DNA of 13,178 nt, from NCBI GenBank assembly GCA_012031955.1, contig JAAURZ010000015.1:1-13178 (forward strand), in the 5' to 3' direction. Each line of letters opens with the position of its first letter. Within the stretch, counting starts at the first letter, position 1. The position numbers and the translations under genes were made by a program. Below the pieces are notes generated by a model. It was not told the DNA's origin and made no database searches. It saw only the letters and a program-made list of their open reading frames with translations. The DNA is from Bacteroidia bacterium. Its GTDB lineage: Bacteria > Bacteroidota > Bacteroidia > Cytophagales > Cyclobacteriaceae. Below are positions 7,892 to 13,178 of this stretch, one piece after another.

Positions 7892-8916
7892 GGCTTCTTG
7901 TTTTTGCGAACTGCTATTGGTCCAAAGGGTCCATACTTGTGTTGCCGCTCAGTGAAAGCATCGGCATAAGGACCAAACGGGTGATCGATCGGTTTTTCTG
8001 TAATCGACGGCCAGTCATTCTTCACATCCATTTCAGGTCGGGGCATGCTGTTGATGAAGGCGGCGACGTGCCAGGCTTCCTCATCGGTGACCTGGGGTTG
8101 CAGGTGGGTAGCTCCCAACGGCATATTTGCCTTGATGAAGCCCGCAAGACGAGACAGGCAGAAAGACGCCCGGCGCCGGTGTTGTAACTATGCACTCCCC
8201 ATACGGGCGGATAGGTATATGCGGTACCGTCGCCATTCAGCAAGCCGCCGCCGTCTTGACCATGACAGGCTGTACACTTGGCTTCATACAAGGTGCGACC
8301 GCGCGCGGAGTCGGCAGGTGTGGGCAGAAACGGAAGGTCAAGTATGCCGGCACCCTCCGGACGCGTACCTTTTTTTACGGCGGTACCGAGGAATTGAATG
8401 TACGCGACGATGGCCTTCATTTCCTTGCTGTTGCTGTCGAGTGCTTCGCCATTGAGGCTTCGTTGGAAACAGTCGTTGACACGCGAGGGTATTGACTCCA
8501 TTTTACCTGACCGTGCGCGCAACTTCGGATAGGTTGCGGCGACCGCACTGAAGTTGTTGCCAAATGCCTTCGTGCCTGCGGCAAGGTGACAGTTCTGACA
8601 GTTGAGCCCGTTGCTTAAGTGCTGCACCGTACGTTGGGACCCAGGTATGCCGATGTGTTGCTTATGAGTTCGCGTCCATAAAGCACGGTGTCGCGCGCGG
8701 TCCTGCCAATCTCTCGATGCCGGGCGGCGACCACAGGTTGCCGGAGCCGGAGAAGTTGCGGGTGTCGCTAACCTTTGTTGTTTTGCGCACGAACGGGTAT
8801 GACAGCATTGCAACGACTATCACCACCACCGCCAGTGCAGCGCCCGCCACAAGTCGCAGCAGCGTCGTCACTAACCGGATCAGGTCTGTTTCAATAGAAG
8901 CGCGGCCTCGACTCAT
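7888..8916 (-). CDS. Membrane-anchored diheme cytochrome c, TsdA-like (thiosulfate dehydrogenase family)
   Basis: Predicted periplasm-facing diheme cytochrome c of the TsdA family, which couples two thiosulfates to tetrathionate (reversibly in some members). About 342 residues. An N-terminal membrane anchor spans residues 20-42. Domain 1 has heme site CQNCH (about 107-111) and the motif RVNDCFQRSLNG, whose Cys (about 150) sits where TsdA provides an unusual Cys axial ligand. Domain 2 has CTACH (about 215-219) and ANMPLGATH with a likely Met axial ligand. The C-terminal DHPFGPYAD stretch is typical of this cytochrome group. Frame breaks: 8691-8699 (GC repeat), 8631-8633 (restores LGPNGTVQ) and about 8160-8178. 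The start at 8916 is six bases after the upstream stop, preceded by AGG. Other roles for such cytochromes are possible, but the Cys motif and sulfur neighbours favour thiosulfate chemistry. Confidence 0.82.
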
Positions 8917-8922
8917 ACCTGT

Positions 8923-9462
8923 CTAGTGCGGAAGTTTGTTTCGAAGCAAACCGTATGTCCACGTACCTGCAATGGCACTCAGCAGTGTAACAACCACCAC
9001 CGCGAAGCCGCTTCCTATTTGTGCAAACATGGGACCGGGGCACGCCCCGGTAATTGCCCAGCCCAGTCCGAACAGCAATGCGCCGATCACGTTTCCCCAG
9101 TGAAATATCTTTTTGTGGAAGATAACCGTCTCACCTTGCACCGTCTTGATTCTGAAACGGCGAATGGCCCATACGGAAACCACACCCACAACTATCGCCG
9201 TGCCGATGACCCCGTACATGTGAAAGGCGTGGAGACGAAACATCTCCTGGATGCGATACCATGATACCACTTCCGACTTCACAAACACGATTCCGAAAAG
9301 GAGGCCCACAATGAGGTACTTGATATTGGAGGTCACGAGGGAACCTTCCTGAATCTGGTCATTGGGCGCCTCGCACTCGGCAGGGTGTTGCACCAATGGT
9401 AATGCCTCCATGGGCGTATCAACAGATTCTTGTGCATTCATATTATTTGGTGATTTGGTCAT
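8923..9462 (-). CDS. YeeE/YedE-family sulfur transporter, second half-protein
   Basis: Inner-membrane protein of 179 residues from the YeeE/YedE (DUF395) family, whose characterised members import thiosulfate through a row of conserved cysteines. About four hydrophobic segments lie within residues 47-172, and the family motif GWAITGACPGP carries Cys141. The first ~45 residues are polar and variable and are probably cytosolic. The start at 9462 is the first ATG after the upstream stop, five bases away; a second ATG at 9441 is possible. It is half the size of a full YeeE and pairs with the gene just upstream (9468-10034), which carries the other Cys motif. The frame is intact. Confidence 0.88.
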   Translation of the reverse strand: MTKSPNNMNAQESVDTPMEALPLVQHPAECEAPNDQIQEGSLVTSNIKYLIVGLLFGIVFVKSEVVSWYRIQEMFRLHAFHMYGVIGTAIVVGVVSVWAIRRFRIKTVQGETVIFHKKIFHWGNVIGALLFGLGWAITGACPGPMFAQIGSGFAVVVVTLLSAIAGTWTYGLLRNKLPH

Positions 9463-9467
9463 ATACT

Positions 9468-10034
9468 TTAGATTATCGACATGATCCACGGCAGTAAGAG
9501 GTTGGTCATGAGGAACCCGCCCGCCATAAAACAACAGGTGGCTATCAGCGATGGCCATTGCAGGGTTGACAGTCCCATTATTGCGTGACCGGACGTACAG
9601 CCGCCGGCATAGCGTGTTCCAAATCCGACGAGGAAACCGCCGATCACAAAAAATATCAACCCCTTTAAACCGAGTATGCTGCCGGTGTTGAAAATTGCTG
9701 CGGGCATCAGTTCGCCATCGACTGGAATGTTAATCGCTTCCAGTTGCTGCCGGGTCTCATGCGCTACTTCCAGCGGTTGCGGGTTGCTCAGAAACTGCGA
9801 TGCCACCACACCTCCCACTACAATACCTGCTACGAAAAAGAGATTCCAAATTTCCTTTTTCCAGTCGTAGCTGAAGAAGGGTATCCTGGCCGGCACACAG
9901 GCGGCGCAGATGTGTCGCAGCGAACTTGAGATACCGAAGTGTTTGTTTCCAAGCAGGAGCAGAACCGGTACAGTAAGCCCGATCAGGGTGCCTGCCACAT
10001 ACCATGGCCAGGGTTGCTTTAAAAAGTCCAGCAT
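9468..10034 (-). CDS. YeeE/YedE-family sulfur transporter, first half-protein
   Basis: Inner-membrane protein of 188 residues, YeeE/YedE (DUF395) family. It has about five hydrophobic segments, a [10 protein letters not shown] segment (C43, C46) after the first, and the family hallmark YAGGCTSGH with Cys146. With the gene five bases downstream it would make a complete two-part transporter for thiosulfate or a related sulfur species. The start at 10034 gives [15 protein letters not shown], usual for the family. The upstream gap (10035-10150) is AT-rich next to the gene but has no clear promoter, so transcription may continue from the TauE/SafE gene. The frame is intact. Confidence 0.9.
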   Translation of the reverse strand: MLDFLKQPWPWYVAGTLIGLTVPVLLLLGNKHFGISSSLRHICAACVPARIPFFSYDWKKEIWNLFFVAGIVVGGVVASQFLSNPQPLEVAHETRQQLEAINIPVDGELMPAAIFNTGSILGLKGLIFFVIGGFLVGFGTRYAGGCTSGHAIMGLSTLQWPSLIATCCFMAGGFLMTNLLLPWIMSII

Positions 10035-10150
10035 ATAAATCGAGATTCAGTTTTTTTGTTTTTTATTTTGTTTAAACGTTTTCCCAGGCAGAACCGCCCC
10101 ATAGCAGACCAGTTGACTCGAACATCCGGACCGTTATTTTGAAATGACGC

Positions 10151-10946
10151 TCAGAGCACAAGTTCCTTCACAAGAATGTAGGCGCCCATCACCATCACAA
10201 ACCATCCAAATGCCGGCTTCAACTTTTCGTTGGAAATAAACCGCGAGAGGTAAGTGCCCGCTACTATACCAACGATAGCGAATGCGGAGAACAGCAGCAT
10301 AAACTTGTAGTCGATATCGAGGCCAGAGCTAAGGTCGCCGGTAAAACCAATGAGCGATTTGAGCGCAATAATGAGCAACGAAGTGCCCACTGCTTGCTTC
10401 ATCGGAAGGCCGGCAAAGAGTACCAGAGCGGGGATGATCAAAAAACCTCCGCCAGCGCCCACTAGTCCCGTGATGGCCCCCCACGATAATGCCCTCGCCA
10501 AAAGATCAACGGAAAATTATACTTGATGGTGCCGTGATTGCGCTCACCTGTCTTTCTCTTGCGTATCATTGAAATGGATGCGAGTATCATGAGCACTGCA
10601 AATAGGACCATCACGAGCAGCGACTTGGTTACTTCGAAATTGCCGATATGCATGATCGAATCCGGGACGATGGGCACAACGAACTTTCGAACAGCATACA
10701 CAGAAATAATTGACGGAACACCAAAGATGAGCGCCGTCGGAAGGTGAACGTTGCCTTTGCGGAAGTGGCCTGCCGAACCCACCAGGCTGGTCAATCCTAC
10801 CACGAACAATGAGTAAGCGGTTGAGGCCACCGGATCAAGTCCAAACAAATAGACCAAAATGGGTACGGTGAGAATGGACCGCCCCCACCGATCAAACCCA
10901 ACGACAATCCCATGACTATAGAAGCCGAGTATCCAAATAATTCCAT
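10151..10946 (-). CDS. TauE/SafE-family sulfite/organosulfur exporter
   Basis: Inner-membrane exporter of the TauE/SafE family, which moves sulfite, sulfoacetate or related anions outward. Corrected length is 265 residues with about eight hydrophobic segments. The two family repeats are visible: GLIGGGGSILTVPILVYLFG near the N-terminus and GLVGAGGGFLIIPALVLFAG in the second half. Two frame breaks, each a missing base: 10878-10881 (between GGGG and SILTVP) and 10500-10503 (LIF then LARALSWGAITG). The start at 10946 gives MELFGYSASIVMGLSLG; the longer reading from 10962 is in the wrong frame. It is the first gene of the sulfur cluster in the transcription direction and would remove sulfite made by the persulfide dioxygenases. 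A TauE gene also accompanies cstB in S. aureus. Confidence 0.9.
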
Positions 10947-10980
10947 ACGATTCGCTTGACAATGTTTTAGTTTACAAATG

Positions 10981-10988
10981 CAAAACTA
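10981..10988 (-). promoter_or_regulatory. Possible -7 promoter element upstream of the TauE/SafE gene
   Basis: TAGTTTTG on the minus strand matches TAnnTTTG exactly, 34 bases before the ATG at 10946. No TTG lies 19-21 bases further upstream, so a regulated or weak promoter, or chance, are all possible. Confidence 0.35.
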
Positions 10989-11005
10989 GTCGGTAAGAAC
11001 CGGCT
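10988..11005. promoter_or_regulatory. Imperfect inverted repeat abutting the putative TauE -7 element
   Basis: AGTCGGT and ACCGGCT form a 7-base inverted repeat with one mismatch (a G-U pair in RNA) around AAGA, in the spacer position just upstream of the -7-like element. The placement fits an operator for a repressor of the sulfur cluster, but nothing in the window identifies that regulator. Confidence 0.3.
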
Positions 11006-11067
11006 GTTCCGTAACTATTGTCACACTGCAGTATGTTGAGATGAAATGGAGGCGCTTGCCGGCAAGG

Positions 11068-11450
11068 TTACTCGCAGCCGTTTGCGCTGTATCGGGTAAT
11101 CACGATGGTAGGTACGTTGAATGGCCCGAAAAGAGCGGGACAAGGAGCGGTGGACGGTTGAAACAATGGTAGTCACGCTCCGAGTCGTAAGCGTGGTATT
11201 GAAAAAAGAGCGTCGATGTTCCGTATTCTCCAAACTCACCAGGCGCCCGCACCACATTCTCATGCGTGGACTGGTCGTAGTAGACCAGCTCTTCCCCAAT
11301 CTCGAATCGGGCGTCAACGCTTATGAGTACGGCATTGGTACAATACTCGTATCCAACCACCGTGCCGGTGATGCAGTTTGAAGATTCGTCTTCTGTGCAG
11401 CCAAGGCCCGTGAGTAGCAATAGCGATATGGCGTATCCAATTTGCCTCAT
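11068..11450 (-). CDS. Small putative lipoprotein of unknown function
   Basis: I do not recognise a named family. The N-terminus MRQIGYAISLLLLTGLGC has a charged start, a hydrophobic core and a Cys at 18 that could be lipidated, although Gly at -3 is not the usual lipobox residue. The mature part is short and polar, with a TGTVVGYEYC segment and aromatic-rich beta-strand-like stretches. As read the frame ends at 11100, but restoring one base in the CCC run at 11125-11127 gives GPFNVPTIVITRYSANGCE and a stop at 11068, for 127 residues. The corrected tail is more plausible because its beta-strand/Cys ending matches the rest of the protein. A perfect 12-base palindrome CTTGCCGGCAAG lies just beyond the stop (11055-11066). 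Confidence 0.6.
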
Positions 11451-11493
11451 TCAGGCATTGGACACGAACACTTCACGAAAAGTTGGAGGAGCG

Positions 11494-11672
11494 CTACGCG
11501 GCAACCAGCGGCTTCAGCCGCGAAATGTCAACCGTATCGATGCCTCTGCCAGGGATTTCTACGCTGAAGCTGGTTTTTGCCTGTTGATGACTTTCAGCAC
11601 GGTAACCACGATTTGATCGTCCAGCATATATTGTTTGCCAGGCTCGATGGTAAATAATTGTGTTCTAAACAT
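11494..11672 (-). CDS. Small beta-rich protein overlapping the preceding gene (one frame break)
   Basis: The ATG at 11672 overlaps the stop of the upstream gene by 8 bases, which suggests coupled translation. Read as is, the frame gives 38 residues beginning MFRTQLFTIEPGKQYMLDD. If one missing base is restored near 11579-11583, the frame continues with AKTSFSVEIPGRGIDTVDIS and RLKPLVAA to a stop at 11494, for about 59 residues. The continuation has alternating hydrophobic residues typical of a small beta-barrel, and its composition is protein-like, so I favour the corrected form. No family is recognised. Confidence 0.5.
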
Positions 11673-12000
11673 GTTTCTTCATTATTGCCTTTACATCGCG
11701 CTCGAAAAGATCGCGATGCATTTCCAGTATTTCTTCATTTGCCTCCAGCTCCAGGAGCGCGATCAGGGTTGCATAATGACCTGTGCTGACCGGAGCAATT
11801 AACAATTCTTTCAACTCTTTCTTTATCACTTCAATCTTATACGCGTTGAGCTCCTTGCGATTATACTCCTGGGCGAAGAACTCAAGTATGTTTCGTTCGT
11901 CCAGAAAGTCTTTAATCAATTCATTTCGGCGATTGCGTATCAGATCGATGATGTGCTGTGCTGACTGATTGATCGGCTCAGTCGGTTTCTCGTTTTTCAT
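11665..12000 (-). CDS. Hypothetical helical protein, 111 residues
   Basis: Unrecognised soluble protein rich in Lys, Glu, Leu and Ile, predicted to be almost fully alpha-helical from its heptad-like pattern (for instance RRNELIKDFLDERNILEFFA and YKIEVIKKELKELL). There is no signal peptide, membrane segment or Cys. The start at 12000 is the only in-frame ATG near the N-terminus. The gene overlaps the small ORF at 11494-11672 by 8 bases, so the two are probably one transcription unit. A 6-base inverted repeat TTGACT/AGTCAA (12011-12028) lies just upstream and could be a control site. The frame is intact. Confidence 0.65.
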   Translation of the reverse strand: MKNEKPTEPINQSAQHIIDLIRNRRNELIKDFLDERNILEFFAQEYNRKELNAYKIEVIKKELKELLIAPVSTGHYATLIALLELEANEEILEMHRDLFERDVKAIMKKHV

Positions 12001-12297
12001 GGGTTATTAGTTGACTTTTTACAGTCAAATGGAACAGCCAGGCTTCTTATTCCGTTGGGCGACCTATTCGGCATGGCTATTTCATCAGTCTAAAAAATGT
12101 GTACGCAATACTATCACAATTGGGTCAAATAACAATTTCCATCCCCAAACTTTTGTGACAACGCGTGTCGGCCTGTTTCTGTTCCATTGGCATCATAAAT
12201 CCTGGCATAAATATTTTGAAAATTGCATTCGGTTGCCTGATCATGAAATCGGTCGGGGCGCCTGTTTCCAGGCCCTTCCTGTACCCGGAATACACCC
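12001..12297. other. Non-coding gap of about 300 bases
   Basis: AT-richer than its surroundings. Visible items are the inverted repeat TTGACT/AGTCAA at 12011-12028, close to the start of the 111-residue gene, and a short stem-loop GCCTG/CAGGC around TTTC at 12260-12273 without a U-tract. An open minus-strand frame (12114-12347) enters this region but has no family likeness and overlaps the end of the membrane protein gene. No TAnnTTTG element was found on the minus strand. Confidence 0.4.
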
Positions 12298-12960
12298 TCA
12301 AGAAGCAACACCCTGGTTGCTGGTTGCCGTGCCGATGCCGATTCCAAGCAAAATGTTTTTCACGATATTGTTGATGTTGTGAAAGTTCCATACCAGCAGG
12401 CCCACTTCCGGCTCCAATTGGGTGAGCACATAGCTGCTGATAACAAAAAGAAAAAGGTTCAGGCTAAAATAGAAAAGGATGGCGCTGTTTATCCACATGT
12501 ATCCCGCGCGGCTGCTGCTTTGCGTCGTCGAAAAAAGATGAACAAAGTAGGCGATGCTGTACACGATTAACAGTATGCCGCCCAGCGTCCAAAGTAGGGT
12601 TTGGTAGGTTGTAAACGGCTCGGCTAAGGAAGTGATCAGTATAAAACCGAGTGCAAAGAACACACTCCCGCCAAGTACAAGTTTTCTATTCGGGCTGGAC
12701 TCCAGCAACGAATAGAAAACTGCACTGAGCATCACAAATTGAATTATTGAAAAGCTGTTGAAAAGCACCACCGTGCTTTGCTTCGCTGTGAACAGCCAGT
12801 AGCCGGCAATGTCGCTGGCTGCGGCTATAACCACGAGCACGCCCAGGATGTGAACCACACCAGGTGCTCGCCTGGCTCTTGCAACGTAGATCGCCAATGG
12901 CACAACTACCGAGCAAATGGAACCGAACCGAACAATTTCTGACAAGTCTACTGGCTGCAT
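12298..12960 (-). CDS. Multi-pass membrane protein of unknown function, 220 residues
   Basis: Integral inner-membrane protein with about seven hydrophobic segments, for example ICSVVVPLAIYVA, VVHILGVLVVIAAA, LVLGGSVFFALGFILI, LGGILLIVYSIAYFVHLF and ILFYFSLNLFLFVISSYVL. Its layout and the closing WNFHNINNIVKNILLGIGIG resemble a common Bacteroidota protein that often sits beside sensor histidine kinases, but no kinase gene is visible here. The start at 12960 (MQPVDLSEIVRF) lies 18 bases after the preceding stop, so it is probably in an operon with the truncated gene at the right edge. The frame is intact. No catalytic motif is seen. Confidence 0.75.
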   Translation of the reverse strand: MQPVDLSEIVRFGSICSVVVPLAIYVARARRAPGVVHILGVLVVIAAASDIAGYWLFTAKQSTVVLFNSFSIIQFVMLSAVFYSLLESSPNRKLVLGGSVFFALGFILITSLAEPFTTYQTLLWTLGGILLIVYSIAYFVHLFSTTQSSSRAGYMWINSAILFYFSLNLFLFVISSYVLTQLEPEVGLLVWNFHNINNIVKNILLGIGIGTATSNQGVAS

Positions 12961-12978
12961 GAGGTGTCTAACAAATCC

Positions 12979-13178
12979 TTAATGAACGTCGCAGGGTGGA
13001 CAAGGGCTTGACATATCGTATACATACGCATCGTCGTCGTTGGCCAATTTTCCGATGAGCTGGTGTCGCTGTTGGCTACGACAAGCAGCAACTGAGGAGA
13101 CAGGTTAATGTCGCTGATGGCTGGTACGATGTCCATATCCTGAAAGTAGGGAATGTTGATAATGTCATCGAAAATATC
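12979..13178 (-). CDS. Partial protein of unknown function (5' end beyond window)
   Basis: Only the C-terminal part lies in the window, reading from the right edge as DIFDDIINIPYFQDMDIVPA and SDINLSPQLLLVVANSDTSS. As read, the frame continues to a stop at 12948 inside the next gene. If one base missing from the T-run at 13048-13051 is restored, it ends EKLANDDDAYVYDMSSPCPP then CDVH with a stop at 12979, clear of the next start at 12960. The corrected end is acidic and hydrophilic and looks more natural. The terminal CPPC could bind a metal or form a disulfide. No family recognised. Confidence 0.5.

Noticed and set aside
4980..8916. Reading the broken enzyme, porin and cytochrome genes as pseudogenes
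   Set aside because: Each break is a single base, often in a homopolymer, active-site residues are all present, and similar breaks are spread evenly over the window, so sequence error is the simpler explanation.
11055..11066. CTTGCCGGCAAG as terminator of the small lipoprotein gene
   Set aside because: The palindrome has no loop and no T-run follows; it is noted only as a short palindrome next to the stop.
11494..11672. CsrA-like RNA-binding protein
   Set aside because: The stretch DDQIVVTVLKV resembles the CsrA core, but the CsrA N-terminus (MLxLxRKxGE) and the GxxxxxxxxxAP region are missing, and CsrA is uncommon in this phylum.
12257..12275. Stem-loop GCCTG/CAGGC as terminator of the membrane protein gene
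   Set aside because: Short stem with a bulge in the outer part and no U-tract in either direction.
12114..12347. 77-codon minus-strand open frame downstream of the membrane protein
   Set aside because: It overlaps the intact membrane protein gene, has no plausible start signal and no family likeness; probably chance.
1..13178. CRISPR array, tRNA or rRNA gene, insertion sequence or attachment site
   Set aside because: No direct repeats of suitable length, no cloverleaf or rRNA-like sequence, and no transposase or integrase motifs were seen on either strand.

Overview
The window looks like chromosomal DNA of a member of the Bacteroidota, probably Cytophagales or Chitinophagales. The evidence is a TonB-dependent receptor with an N-terminal carboxypeptidase-regulatory-like domain, exact matches to the Bacteroidota promoter element TAnnTTTG, AT-rich leaders without clear Shine-Dalgarno sequences, and moderate GC with mostly minus-strand genes. 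This placement rests on gene style, not on a marker gene.

Left part (1-2710): a TonB-dependent outer-membrane receptor (minus strand, running off the left edge) is divergent from a DtxR/MntR-type metal-dependent repressor (2025-2681, plus strand). The receptor promoter has a -33 TTG, a 19-base spacer and a -7 TAATTTTG. A perfect 14-base palindrome that resembles the DtxR box fills the spacer. The two genes therefore look like a self-contained metal-responsive uptake unit.

Central part (2735-10946, all minus strand): a sulfur-compound cluster. In transcription order it has a TauE/SafE anion exporter; a YeeE/YedE thiosulfate-type transporter split into two adjacent half-genes; a membrane-anchored TsdA-like diheme cytochrome c; an OprD-like outer-membrane porin whose start overlaps the cytochrome stop; a first CstB-like persulfide dioxygenase/double-rhodanese protein ending at a clear Rho-independent terminator; and then, after a leader with two palindromes, a second CstB-like protein followed 14 bases later by a Prx6-type peroxiredoxin. 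Together they could carry sulfur anions across the outer and inner membranes, oxidise persulfides to sulfite/thiosulfate, oxidise thiosulfate in the periplasm, export sulfite and detoxify peroxide or persulfide. The gene content recalls the staphylococcal cst sulfide-stress locus (CstB plus TauE), but it has two CstB-like paralogues, a TsdA-like cytochrome and a porin, and no sulfide:quinone reductase, TusA or CsoR/ArsR regulator is visible here.

Right part (11068-13178, all minus strand): four or five small proteins of unknown function: a 127-residue putative lipoprotein, a ~59-residue beta-rich protein overlapping a 111-residue helical protein, a multi-pass membrane protein of 220 residues, and the C-terminal end of a protein finishing in a Cys-Pro-Pro-Cys motif.

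Data quality: about 16 single-base frame breaks interrupt otherwise well-conserved genes, mostly one missing base in or beside a homopolymer. They look like uncorrected long-read or homopolymer errors rather than gene decay. Gene boundaries below are given for the reconstructed genes, with each break listed.
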